Below are positions 42,112 through 50,859 of a stretch of DNA of 58,766 nt, in pieces (positions within the stretch are counted from its first letter, which is position 1; each line of letters opens with the position of its first letter). This DNA comes from JAZSMJ01 sp045535815 (GTDB lineage Bacteria; Bacillota; Clostridia; Oscillospirales; CAG-272). Where the stretch lies: positions 1 to 58,766 of the forward strand of contig JAZSMJ010000051.1 in the NCBI GenBank assembly GCA_045535815.1, in the 5' to 3' direction. The notes under the pieces were generated by a model that saw nothing but the letters and a program-made list of their open reading frames with translations, was not told where the DNA came from and did no database searches. Both the position numbers and the translations under genes were made by a program.

Positions 42112-45100
42112 ATGAGATATTGTTTAAGCGGAAACGATTGGAAAATTCGCCAGGACAACAAAAGCACAACAATGCCGGGTCACGTTCCCGGAATCGTTCA
42201 GTGGGATCTTATAGAGAATAAGAAAACTACTGATTTTTGGTTTGGCGAAGGACCTAAGGATAAGTATGATGCTTGCCAGCACGACTGGGAATACATCAAG
42301 GAGTTCGAAGTTACAGAGGATCAGTTAGCTGATCGTTACACTCTCGTTTTTGAAAGCGTTGACTTTACCTGCCACGTTTATCTTAACGGTAAGTTTGTAG
42401 GTGAAAACAATGGTGAGTACATTCTTTTCAGACTTGACGTAACAGACGTTATCAAGGCACCCGGAAAGAACGTTTTGAGTGTTAAGATCGATAAAATGCC
42501 TCCGGAGCTTCTTGATTATCTTATCAAGTCCGACGGAAAGTGCAGTGGTGCTAACCCTGACGATATGACTTATTGGTTCGTTAACGCAATGAACGTTACA
42601 CGTCAAACGCTTAAGGGCCTTAAGAACATTGCTACATACAGCTATGACTGGAGCACTAACCTTTATGCACTCGGTATTCCTGCAGACGTTTATCTTGAAA
42701 CAACTTCTAAGGCAAGAATAGATTGGACTAAATACCTTTACGAGTTTACAGAAGGCTACAAGCAGGTTTCCGTTAATTTTGAAATTGAAGCAGATGCTTC
42801 TGCCGATACAGATGCAGTTGCTGAATTCACTATAAGTGGACACGGCGATCCCGTTACTGTTACAAAGAAGGTTAAGCTCAAGAAGGGCAACAATGTAATC
42901 GATTCTACGCTTACAATAGACGATCCTAAGCTCTGGTATCCCATAGGCTACGGTGATCAACCTCTTTACACTGCAACAGCAAAGATCTACATAAACGGTG
43001 TTCTCTCTGATGAAAAGACCGAGAAGATCGGTATGAGAGATATCAAATGGGGTCAGTGCGAAGGACTTGAAGAAAACTTTATCCACCCATTCGCTCTTTA
43101 TATAAACGGCGTTCTTATCCGTTCCTACGGTTCTTGCTTTGAAACGATTGATGCAATGAAGGGCCGTGAAGGCAAGTTCATGCAGGAATATCTTGTTGAG
43201 CTTGCTAAGAGAGGCAGCTTCAATGTATTCCGTCTCCACGGCGGTCAGACAATATACTACAAGGATTTCCACGATTACTGCGATGAGCACGGTATGATGC
43301 TTTTCGTTGACTTCCCGCTTGGAAACTGCGTTCCTGAGTGTGAGCCCGATATGCTTGAAATGTATCGCTTTACACTTACCAACTATATGAAGAGACTCCG
43401 TTCACACGCTTCCATTATTGAATGGGCAGGCGGTAACGAGCTCGGATGGCATACAGATCCTTATCTTTCCATACCTTCTCTTGATCTTATGAGAGAGGTT
43501 GCTAAGGAATGCGATCCTCAGCGTTTATTCAGAAACACATGTCCCGTAGTTGGTTCTCGCCACGGTCATTACGACTATAACCCCGACAACCACTATGAAG
43601 AATATAATGCAATGCTTATGGATAACTGTAACTATGCACCGATGCAGAGAAACGGTGAGTTCTCTTGCTCGTCTCCTGCTAACGCAGATATCTGGTATAA
43701 GTATATTCCCGAAAAGGACCGTTTCCCCATCGATCCCGAAAGCCCCTCGCTTATACGTAAGAACGTAACGTACAGTGTTGACGATTTCCTCTGGCTCAAT
43801 AAGGATATGATCGAGAGAATGTTCGGTCCGTGCAATACTCTTGAAAAGCTTCTCCGTGCAGGACAGTTCCTTGCAGGTGAAGGTCTCCGTTACGCTATGG
43901 ATACCTTCAGATCAAGAGGTAAGAGATTCAGCGGATTCACAACATGGTGCTATAACGAGCCTGCTCCTAACGGTGCAGCCTGCGGTCTTGTTGACTATGA
44001 AGGCCAGCCCTACCATGCATTCTATATGACTAAGGAAGCTATGGATCAGGTTTCCATCTGTCTTAAGATGGATTCCATTTTCTACAGCACATGCAACGAT
44101 TCTAACGTTGACGTTATCGTAAACAGTGACTGGCCCGAAACACTTAAGGATCTTAAGTGGGAGTGGGTACTCCGCAACCGCAGAGGTGTTGTATACGGCA
44201 AGAATGCAGGACTTGTAACTATCGATCCCGTTACTTGCGTTAAGGTTGATACGGTTAAGATCAATCCTCCGATAGAAATGAAGCTCGGACCTGTATTCCT
44301 TGAACTCCGTCTTTACAAGAACGGCGAGATCATAAGCGAGAGAGTTCAAGTATTCGCTATGAAGGGTATTAAGAAGCCGCTTCTCGGATTTATCGAAAAG
44401 AATACTCCCGATGACGACTTCGGTATTCCTTACACAACAACAGGCCGCACCGGCGGTGGAATCAAGCAGACAGAGCTTGCTATAACTCTCGTAGAAAAAT
44501 CTTGCTGCAAGCAGGTATACAAGGTTGAGAATACCGGTGAGCAGATTGCTCTCTACTGTCAGATCAAGCCTCTCACAAAGCATATTCCTACACTCTTTAT
44601 TGATAAGAATTACGTTTCCATTCCTCCTAAGTCCTCAAGACTTATTACAATTGAGTCTATGGGTGAGGATTTTGCAAATTCCGGATTTACGTTTGAAGCA
44701 TTCAATACACCTAAGTATGAAATTGCTTCTGAAAACACAGTTCTCTATATGAGCCGCTGTGATGAAACAAACGTATTCTATGCTAAGTCTTCCGACAAGA
44801 AGTCCTTCAAGGCTGATGGAATTAAGGTTGATGAAACAAAGGTTGGTTACATCTGTGACGATTACTTTGAAGCAACCTTCAAGGGAAGCAAGGGTGCGTG
44901 CGAGGTCAACTTTGCAGTAACTGACGCAGCAAAATCAAGCGCTAAGATCACTATCGAGCTTAACGGCGTAGCTAAGACATTCAAGCTTGCTAGCGGATAC
45001 GGTCTTAAGAAGAACGATTTTGATATACTCTGTAAGGGCGAACAGGTTAAGCTTGTATTCGACAACGCTCTTAAGAGCGGAAACAATACCGTTAAGGTAA

Positions 45101-45153
45101 CTGTTGAATCCGGCTGGTTTGCTTGGGACGCACTCTCAATAAACAAAATCTAA
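42112..45153 (+). CDS. Large GH2-family glycosidase (beta-mannosidase/exo-glucosaminidase-like)
   Basis: 1013 residues without a signal peptide. N-terminal sugar-binding domain (GIVQWDLIENKKTTDFWFGEG, WEYIKEFEVTEDQ, VDFTCHVYLNGKFVGENNGEY) as in beta-mannosidases; Ig-like domain; TIM barrel with RLHGGQTIYYKDFHDYCDEHGMMLFVDFPL, acid/base in EWAGGNELGW (Glu443) and probable nucleophile in RNGEFSCSS (Glu516). The C-terminal 180 residues look like a carbohydrate-binding or beta-sandwich domain. Codon use is strongly biased (CTT, AAG, GTT, CGT), which suggests high expression. RBS TTTGGAGG. It is the cargo of the recombinase element. Exact sugar unknown. Confidence 0.87.
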   Translation: MRYCLSGNDWKIRQDNKSTTMPGHVPGIVQWDLIENKKTTDFWFGEGPKDKYDACQHDWEYIKEFEVTEDQLADRYTLVFESVDFTCHVYLNGKFVGENNGEYILFRLDVTDVIKAPGKNVLSVKIDKMPPELLDYLIKSDGKCSGANPDDMTYWFVNAMNVTRQTLKGLKNIATYSYDWSTNLYALGIPADVYLETTSKARIDWTKYLYEFTEGYKQVSVNFEIEADASADTDAVAEFTISGHGDPVTVTKKVKLKKGNNVIDSTLTIDDPKLWYPIGYGDQPLYTATAKIYINGVLSDEKTEKIGMRDIKWGQCEGLEENFIHPFALYINGVLIRSYGSCFETIDAMKGREGKFMQEYLVELAKRGSFNVFRLHGGQTIYYKDFHDYCDEHGMMLFVDFPLGNCVPECEPDMLEMYRFTLTNYMKRLRSHASIIEWAGGNELGWHTDPYLSIPSLDLMREVAKECDPQRLFRNTCPVVGSRHGHYDYNPDNHYEEYNAMLMDNCNYAPMQRNGEFSCSSPANADIWYKYIPEKDRFPIDPESPSLIRKNVTYSVDDFLWLNKDMIERMFGPCNTLEKLLRAGQFLAGEGLRYAMDTFRSRGKRFSGFTTWCYNEPAPNGAACGLVDYEGQPYHAFYMTKEAMDQVSICLKMDSIFYSTCNDSNVDVIVNSDWPETLKDLKWEWVLRNRRGVVYGKNAGLVTIDPVTCVKVDTVKINPPIEMKLGPVFLELRLYKNGEIISERVQVFAMKGIKKPLLGFIEKNTPDDDFGIPYTTTGRTGGGIKQTELAITLVEKSCCKQVYKVENTGEQIALYCQIKPLTKHIPTLFIDKNYVSIPPKSSRLITIESMGEDFANSGFTFEAFNTPKYEIASENTVLYMSRCDETNVFYAKSSDKKSFKADGIKVDETKVGYICDDYFEATFKGSKGACEVNFAVTDAAKSSAKITIELNGVAKTFKLASGYGLKKNDFDILCKGEQVKLVFDNALKSGNNTVKVTVESGWFAWDALSINKI

Positions 45154-45165
45154 AACCTCAGATAA

Positions 45166-45204
45166 CCAAAAATGATGGCAGATACAATCTGCCATCATTT
45201 TTTT
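45166..45204 (+). terminator. Terminator of the element-borne GH2 gene
   Basis: AAATGATGGCAGA-TACAA-TCTGCCATCATTT followed by a T-run. Confidence 0.92.
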
Positions 45205-45239
45205 GCTTTGATTTAAATATAATTTCCTGGGTGATTATT

Positions 45240-46319
45240 TTGTTTTGCAATAAAAAACGCTCTGCAGCATTGTACGTTAGAGTATCTACAGCAGAGCAGG
45301 CAAATGAGGGGTATTCTCTCTCTGCGCAAAAGGATATTTTAGAAAAATACTGTGAATTATACGGTATTGACGTTTATTCTGTTTATTCCGATGCAGGAAT
45401 ATCCGGGAAAAGCTTAAAAAACAGAGAATCTCTTCAGAAAATGATGAATGATGCCGAAGCCGGTTTATTCGATACGGTAATAGTCTGGAAAATATCAAGA
45501 CTTAGCAGAAGCCTGAAGGATCTTCTGATAATATCGGATAAGCTTGACAGTCTTGATATATCTTTGATATCATACTCTGAAAATTTTGATACTAAATCGC
45601 CGGTTGGAAGAATGACGCTGCAAATTCTTGGAAGTATTGCAGAATTTGAAAGAAATACTATAGTCGAAAACGTAAAGCTTGGAATGCAGGAGTGTGCGAA
45701 AAGCGGGAAACGCACCGGCGGTGTAGTTTTGGGATATGATTCTACAAATAAAGGCTTGACAGTAAATCAAAAGGAGGCTGAATGTGTAAAGCTTTTATTT
45801 GATATGTATTCAAAGGATGAATATTCATTAAAGGATCTTTCGGATCACGTAAATAAGCTTGGCTACAGGACAAAGTGCAACAATTATTTCACTGCCGAGT
45901 CGGTTGGACACATACTCTCCAATCCGGTATATATAGGAAAAAATCGCACTGCAAGAGGTGTTTATTCAGCATTACATAATCCAATAGTTTCTGATGAACT
46001 TTTCTGCTCGGTTCAAAAAATAAGGGCACAGAGGAGGAATTCAGTCAACATTAACAGAAAGCGGGGAAGCTTTTTGTTGAGTGGAAATATATACTGCCCA
46101 GCCTGCAATGGCAGATTGAACGGGTATTACGGTGGCACTCGAAGGTATTACAGGTGCACGTGCGGATTTGGATGTGTTTCGGCAGATAAGATTGAAAGTA
46201 CATTTACAGAAAACTTCGTTATGTCAAACTATGATAATATAAAAATATTGGTAAGTAAAGACAAAAAGGGGCTTTACGTATTACATAAAGGTGATACGGT
46301 GTACCTGGCCCTCCCTTGA
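45240..46319 (+). CDS. Serine site-specific recombinase
   Basis: Catalyses integration or excision. Resolvase domain: LYVRVSTAEQANEGYSLSAQ with the nucleophilic Ser in RVST, VYSDAGISGKSLKNR, DTVIVWKISRLSRSLKDLL, GRMTLQILGSIAEFERNTI. Then the recombinase domain (YSLKDLSDHVNKLGYRT, ILSNPVYIG) and a zinc ribbon (CPACNGRL ... CTCGFGC). About 359 residues, short for a large serine recombinase because the long coiled-coil part after the zinc ribbon is nearly absent. Start uncertain: TTG 45240 after GGGTGA, or GTG 45231. The last codons (YLALP, stop) lie beyond the core, in host DNA; in the excised circle the frame meets TAG right at the core. Confidence 0.9.
   Translation: MFCNKKRSAALYVRVSTAEQANEGYSLSAQKDILEKYCELYGIDVYSVYSDAGISGKSLKNRESLQKMMNDAEAGLFDTVIVWKISRLSRSLKDLLIISDKLDSLDISLISYSENFDTKSPVGRMTLQILGSIAEFERNTIVENVKLGMQECAKSGKRTGGVVLGYDSTNKGLTVNQKEAECVKLLFDMYSKDEYSLKDLSDHVNKLGYRTKCNNYFTAESVGHILSNPVYIGKNRTARGVYSALHNPIVSDELFCSVQKIRAQRRNSVNINRKRGSFLLSGNIYCPACNGRLNGYYGGTRRYYRCTCGFGCVSADKIESTFTENFVMSNYDNIKILVSKDKKGLYVLHKGDTVYLALP
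46290..46303. other. Right attachment site of the recombinase element
   Basis: Element GTGATACGG, core TGTA (46300-46303), then host CCTGGCCCTCCC, the antisense of the GGPG codons. Confidence 0.7.
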
Positions 46320-46446
46320 TAATATAAAGCATATCGAGAGAATTGAATATATCATCAAAATAATTAACAAAGCCCTCAGAAGTATTTGAGGATGCAAAAA
46401 AGCAAAGATCCTTGTCGTGTGAAGCTATCGAGAATGAATTTATCAT
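46300..46446 (-). pseudogene. N-terminal part of the split P-loop ATPase gene
   Basis: Starts at ATG 46446 behind AAAGGAGA with eight-base spacing. 49 host codons: MINSFSIASHDKDLCFF, ASSNTSEGFVNYFDDIF, then LYIIKGGPGT, cut exactly before the GKS of Walker A. Reading on into the element adds PYHLYVIRK and stops at 46219. The continuation is at 41855-40926. On the minus strand a box CATAGAATA (46486-46478) fits the -10 of mother-cell sigma factors (CATAnnnTA), but a matching -35 is not clear. Confidence 0.85.
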
Positions 46447-46529
46447 AGAATATCTCCTTTTGATGGTGATTTAATATTATTCTATGAAATCTTCTCGTGT
46501 TTGACATTGATAATCTTTGCTTTTAATTT

Positions 46530-47300
46530 TTATTTTCGGTTTTGTCTGAATATTTCAAAAGCGAGAACCGATGCAGCAGACGCAGCGGACAGTGCATTTT
46601 TAAACGGTCTTCCGTAATCAAGCCGAACGACTGTATCACAGCAATTCAGAAGAGAGCGTGAAATTCCTCTTTTTTCTCCGCCGACTATCAGAAAAAGCGG
46701 ATATGACAGATCTGCATCGTATGCTGAAACAGAATTTTCTATATCAGCGCATACTATTTTGTAACCTGCATTTTTAAATTTTAATGCAGCTGATTCGGGA
46801 TCCGATATGTAGATGTCTATCATCTCGGATGCCCCTGCAGATGATCGGCATACGACTCCTGCTGCCCCCATCCAGTTTCGTGGCGATAATATAATTCCGT
46901 CAACGCCTGAAGCATAAAGAGAACGAATCGCATAACCGAAGTTGTAAGGATCTTCAATGCCTTCAATCATGACGTAAAATCCGTTTTCCTTAATATCAGA
47001 TAATTCTTTTAACGTTCTTGAAGTGCAGAATGCGATAATACCGCCGTGTGTTGTACCGAGAGCAAGCTTTTCTATAGCTTCAGTATCTGCAAGCTCTATA
47101 TCAAATGCATGCTTTTCAGCCATCTTCTGAAGATAACTGAACTCTCTCATCTTCTTACTGATCTTATTTTTATCAAATAATACCTTTTCGATCTTCCTGT
47201 CGTTTGATCCTATGTTATTGCCTTCGATAACAGACTTTATCGATATAAGCCCTTCAAAAATCGTGCTATCGGAAAATCTTTCTATTTCTTTGTGAGCCAT
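46530..47300 (-). CDS. SpoU/TrmH-family RNA 2'-O-methyltransferase
   Basis: 256 residues. N-terminal substrate-binding part (IFEGLISIKSVIE, GTTHGGIIAFCTSR) and SPOUT domain: YVMIEGIEDPYNFGYAIRSLYASGVDGIILSPRNWMGAAGVVCRSSAGASE (motif 1 and adjacent), LFLIVGGEKRGISRSLL (motif 2) and DYGRPFKNALSAASAASVLAFEIFRQ (motif 3). The third motif is altered from the usual SLNVSVAAG to NALSAASAA, so specificity may differ. Target RNA unknown. It lies 84 bases upstream of the split ATPase gene on the same strand. Confidence 0.88.
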   Translation of the reverse strand: MAHKEIERFSDSTIFEGLISIKSVIEGNNIGSNDRKIEKVLFDKNKISKKMREFSYLQKMAEKHAFDIELADTEAIEKLALGTTHGGIIAFCTSRTLKELSDIKENGFYVMIEGIEDPYNFGYAIRSLYASGVDGIILSPRNWMGAAGVVCRSSAGASEMIDIYISDPESAALKFKNAGYKIVCADIENSVSAYDADLSYPLFLIVGGEKRGISRSLLNCCDTVVRLDYGRPFKNALSAASAASVLAFEIFRQNRK

Positions 47301-47391
47301 ATTAAATACTCCGATAATATTTAAATATTTAAAAACATATTAATTATAACACGATATTTAAAAAATATCAATCGGGAGGATCGAGATTGTT

Positions 47392-48087
47392 ATGATATCT
47401 CTTATTGAGCTGTTACAAAGCTGTTTATATTTGTTTTTAAAAATATCAAGCAGTAATTCATTTCCACCGCCGCTTAGTGCCGAAGAAGAAAGAGATTATT
47501 TCAGAAAATGCAGAAGCGGTGATGAAAAAGCAAGAGAAATTCTGATAGAGCATAACTTAAGGCTTGTAGCACATATAGTAAAGAAATACTACACGACCTA
47601 CAAATATCAGGATGACATAATGTCTATCGGAACTATAGGTCTTATAAAGGCTATTGATTCTTTTGATATTGAAAACGGAACGAGATTTGCAACCTATGCA
47701 AGCAAGTGCTTACAGAATGAGATATTAATGTATTTCAGATCGCAAAAAAAGATAGCAGGAGAGGTTTCAATTAATGAAACCATCGATATAGATAAGGACG
47801 GAAATCCTCTGACTTATATTGACGTGATCTGCTGTGAAGATACTATCGCAGATGATCTCGATATAAAAATAAAAAGCAGTAAAGCAATGAAAATAATAAA
47901 AGAGGATTTAAGCGAAAGAGAAAGACAGATCATAATAATGAGATACGGTCTCGGAAGAGAACCGTCGGTAACGCAAAGAGAGGTTGCAGATAAGCTTGGT
48001 ATTTCAAGATCTTACGTATCAAGAATAGAAAAAGCCGCACTTGATAAAATATATAATTTATTGAACAGGCCGTCCTCATTATTGTAA
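47392..48087 (+). CDS. sigK: Sporulation sigma factor SigK, uninterrupted
   Basis: Late mother-cell sigma factor. The N-terminus (MISLIELLQSCLYLFLKISSSNSF) is a hydrophobic pro-sequence of about 20 residues, followed by PPPLSAEEERDYFRKCRSGDEKAREILIEHNLRLVAHIVKKYY, the SigK signature; region 2 DDIMSIGTIGLIKAIDSFDIENGTRFATYASKCLQNEILMYFRSQKK; region 4 ERERQIIIMRYGLGREPSVTQREVADKLGISRSYVSRIEKAALDKI. 231 residues, complete. RBS GGGAGGA. Pro-SigK would be cut by the SpoIVFB-like protease encoded at 14.9 kb. In other spore-formers this gene is broken by a recombinase element; here it is whole and such an element sits 1 kb away. Confidence 0.95.
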   Translation: MISLIELLQSCLYLFLKISSSNSFPPPLSAEEERDYFRKCRSGDEKAREILIEHNLRLVAHIVKKYYTTYKYQDDIMSIGTIGLIKAIDSFDIENGTRFATYASKCLQNEILMYFRSQKKIAGEVSINETIDIDKDGNPLTYIDVICCEDTIADDLDIKIKSSKAMKIIKEDLSERERQIIIMRYGLGREPSVTQREVADKLGISRSYVSRIEKAALDKIYNLLNRPSSLL

Positions 48088-48150
48088 TAAATAAAGAAAT
48101 ATTATAATAAAGATATTTATGAGAAATAAGATTTAAAAGGAGAAATAATT

Positions 48151-49734
48151 ATGAATGAAACAAGAGATCGATACACAGAAAACGAAAACTGTATGCTTAC
48201 AAAATATTACGACGGCAGCATTATATCGGAATTAAGTAACGAATACATTCTTCCGGATTATCTTCCCGATATAAAAAAGATAGTACATACGAAAGCACAG
48301 CTTAAGAGCGACGGTAAGTTTAAAAACGGAGAGAAGGTTGAAAACGGCGGAGAGGTTGTATACACCGTCATATATATCAGCGACGGAAATGAGATTAAAA
48401 GCGTAACGTATTCGGACGAATATAATGGTATGCAAAACGTTCCGGGTATGGATGAAAACGACGTTCTAATCAGTGAAGAGTACGTTGATCAGATTATTTT
48501 CCGTGCATTAAATCCGAGAAAAATAAGTCTCAGATCAAGGGCTGTGCTTCATTTCAGAATATACAGAACGGAATGTGCATATCCGGAGTTAAACGGCACG
48601 GAAGAGGGAATAGCTTCCCTTGAAAAGCTTGAAGAAGAGGGAGTTTCCTTTAAATACAACGAGTTTGATGAAAAAGAAATTAACGGAACTTATGATTTTG
48701 AAAGTGAAAAAGAAATCAAGGATATAATTTACTGTGATATGGATTTTATTCAGGCTGAATGCAAGTATGATGGAAGGGCATTATCTGTTAAATGTGAGGG
48801 AATGATAAAATATCTTTATGAAGCATCAGACTCAAGCATTAATTTTGAATGTAAAAGGTTTCCGATATCACACTCATTTGATGAAATTCAATCATATTCC
48901 GATACCGAAGCATTCTATGTTAAATTCATTCCCGGAACTATAAAAGCTGCAGTCAACAGTAATTCGTTTGGCGAAAACAAAATGATTGAAACAGATTTTG
49001 TTTACGATATAAATATATTCTCGTATTCTCCCAATAGCTTTATTTATTCCTCGGACGTTTTTTCAACAGAATATACGGAAAAGTCAGAGTATAAAAATAT
49101 TTCTCCCACGCACTTAAATAAAGCTTACAAGGGCAGTCTCTCGCTTAATATATCTAAAGCAAAAAAAGACGTTGGAGCAGAGAATTTAAATAATATAATT
49201 GATGCATATACCGTCATAAAAAGAGGCGAAATCAAACGTGAGGGCGATAAAAACCGACTTTACGTTGAGGCAACTTTGGAATGGTGTGTTTTATATTCCA
49301 CGTCTGACGGAGGCTGTGACTGTTACTGTGCAGAGGAACCCTTCCGATATGAGATAGAATACAACGGATCCGAGTATTATGATTGCAATGTCGATCTATA
49401 CGTTCTGAAATGCAACGCAAGGTCAGACGACAACAATCTATATCTTGACGTTGAAGCCGGAATTGATATGTTTATTTATCAAGAAAAAAAGCTTTCATTT
49501 GTAAGTAAATGCTCGTTAGAGGTTTCAACGGAGGAAGATAACGGATTTGCTCCCGTAACCTTATGTTATGCAAGCGATAAGGACACTCTTTGGGATATAG
49601 CAAAAAAATACAAGGTTACTTTAGAGGATATTTCAAAAGCAAATCCAATTTCAAAAAACGATGTATTAAACGGTAAGGTTATTCTTATTCCCAAAAGAAA
49701 AAAGAATAAAGCGCTTTATTCAAAAGTTATATGA
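48151..49734 (+). CDS. sipL: SipL-like DUF3794 protein with C-terminal LysM
   Basis: 527 residues. Long N-terminal and central DUF3794-type region (YILPDYLPDIKKIVHTKAQ, VSFCF-like beta repeats, KVKFIPGTIKAA) and a C-terminal LysM domain (YASDKDTLWDIAKKYKVTLEDISKANPISKNDVLNGKVILIPKR, about 470-517). This is the architecture of SipL, which in Clostridioides difficile binds SpoIVA to place the spore coat. Lies 63 bases after sigK on the same strand. RBS AAAAGGAG. A terminator follows. Homology judged from domain order, not an alignment. Confidence 0.82.
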   Translation: MNETRDRYTENENCMLTKYYDGSIISELSNEYILPDYLPDIKKIVHTKAQLKSDGKFKNGEKVENGGEVVYTVIYISDGNEIKSVTYSDEYNGMQNVPGMDENDVLISEEYVDQIIFRALNPRKISLRSRAVLHFRIYRTECAYPELNGTEEGIASLEKLEEEGVSFKYNEFDEKEINGTYDFESEKEIKDIIYCDMDFIQAECKYDGRALSVKCEGMIKYLYEASDSSINFECKRFPISHSFDEIQSYSDTEAFYVKFIPGTIKAAVNSNSFGENKMIETDFVYDINIFSYSPNSFIYSSDVFSTEYTEKSEYKNISPTHLNKAYKGSLSLNISKAKKDVGAENLNNIIDAYTVIKRGEIKREGDKNRLYVEATLEWCVLYSTSDGGCDCYCAEEPFRYEIEYNGSEYYDCNVDLYVLKCNARSDDNNLYLDVEAGIDMFIYQEKKLSFVSKCSLEVSTEEDNGFAPVTLCYASDKDTLWDIAKKYKVTLEDISKANPISKNDVLNGKVILIPKRKKNKALYSKVI

Positions 49735-49736
49735 GA

Positions 49737-49775
49737 AGAAAAACGGTTATGATATACACATAACCGTTTTTATAT
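49737..49775 (+). terminator. Terminator of the sigK-sipL unit
   Basis: AAAACGGTTATG-ATATACA-CATAACCGTTTTT with T-rich tail. The gap to 49878 holds AT-rich sequence and probably the next promoter. Confidence 0.9.
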
Positions 49776-49878
49776 TTAATAAAATATAAATAAAAGATAA
49801 GTTTTTTCTGTTTAGCATATTGAAAATAGTCGATTAATAGTATATAATAAATATATAAAATTATATTTGAGGCATAAA

Positions 49879-50838
49879 ATGTTAAGCAGCTTGCTTTTTA
49901 CGGTTAATTCTTTATTACCGATATTTGCATTGATTGGCATAGGATGGCTGTTAAAAAGAACAAAATTTATTAATGAGTCATTTACGTCAAGTGCAGAAAA
50001 ACTAGTATTTAATATTGCACTCCCTTTTACTTATGTGCTTGAGCTTTCAGAGGCGGATCTTTCTGTTATATTGGATCTGAAGTATATATCGTTCTGTATA
50101 ATCGGAATGATAATAGAGTGTCTCGTTCTTTTCTTTACCGTTCCGCTCTTTATCAAGGATAACCGCACTAAATCAGCATTTATACAGGGTGCCGTTCGCT
50201 CCAATTTCGTTATTCTCGGTCTTCCGCTTGTTGAAAATATGTTTGGTGGTGAGGGTGTCAGTGTTCTTACCTCTGTTTTACCTTTCACTATAATTATTTA
50301 TAACACGTTTGCTGTTGCAGTTTTCAGTATATATTCTCCCGACGGAAAAAAAGCATCGTTTAAAGAATCAGTTAAAAAAATATTTTTAACAATAATAAAA
50401 AATCCGCAGATTATAGGAACTATTATAGGAATTTTATTGCTTTGTTGCTCGCTCCATCTTCCTCAATCGATAAATAAGACGCTTACCTACATATCTAATC
50501 TGGCATCACCTATTGCACTTATGTGTATCGGAGCTAATCTGACTGCAGAAAGCATGAAGCAAAAGGCGGTCACATCCGTTGTATGTTCTCTTTTGAAGGT
50601 CTTAGTTATTCCGTTAGCGGTAATGATTATAGCTCTTCCGTTGGGGTTCAGAAACGCTCAGCTTGCGGTTATTTTTATACTTTTCGGAAGTCCGTGCTCG
50701 ACTACCGGATATATTATGGCAAAGGCTATGGACAGTGACTATCATCTGTCAAGCAATACGATTTTGATTTCTACAGTGTTAAGTGTATTTACAATCTTTA
50801 TAGGTGTTTTCACACTTAATTGTTTTGGTTTGATATAA
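49879..50838 (+). CDS. AEC-family (auxin efflux carrier-like) permease
   Basis: 319 residues with about ten membrane segments. The N-terminus (FTVNSLLPIFALIGIGWLLKRTKFI), SSAEKLVFNIALPFTYVLELSEADL, RSNFVILGLPLVENMFGGEGV and, in the second half, LASPIALMCIGANLT and FGSPCSTTGYIMAKAMDSDYHLSSN are the typical family blocks. Members export organic acids or malate-type substrates. ATG 49879 follows TTGAGG. Downstream, 21 bases away, is a class II aldolase gene, then a PRPP synthetase; a common regulon with sugar metabolism is possible. Confidence 0.88.
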   Translation: MLSSLLFTVNSLLPIFALIGIGWLLKRTKFINESFTSSAEKLVFNIALPFTYVLELSEADLSVILDLKYISFCIIGMIIECLVLFFTVPLFIKDNRTKSAFIQGAVRSNFVILGLPLVENMFGGEGVSVLTSVLPFTIIIYNTFAVAVFSIYSPDGKKASFKESVKKIFLTIIKNPQIIGTIIGILLLCCSLHLPQSINKTLTYISNLASPIALMCIGANLTAESMKQKAVTSVVCSLLKVLVIPLAVMIIALPLGFRNAQLAVIFILFGSPCSTTGYIMAKAMDSDYHLSSNTILISTVLSVFTIFIGVFTLNCFGLI

Positions 50839-50859
50839 GTTTTTTAAGGAGGAAAATAT

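Larger units (their letters stand above)
41857..46303 (+). mobile_element. Serine-recombinase element carrying a GH2 enzyme
   Basis: About 4.45 kb between two copies of a TGTA core (TGTA-x-CTGG in both flanks). It holds a promoter, a 1013-codon GH2 gene, a terminator and a serine recombinase at its right end. Joining the host flanks at the core gives GGA GGG CCA GGT ACA GGT AAG TCC on the minus strand, i.e. GGPGTGKS, and a full-length ATPase. Joining the element ends gives GATAC-GGTGTAGCTG-GTATC, a dyad expected of a phage-type att site. No other phage or conjugation gene is present. Confidence 0.85.

Noticed and set aside
45123..45239. Longer recombinase start overlapping the GH2 gene
   Set aside because: The extra 39 codons run through the GH2 terminator hairpin and do not resemble a resolvase N-terminus.
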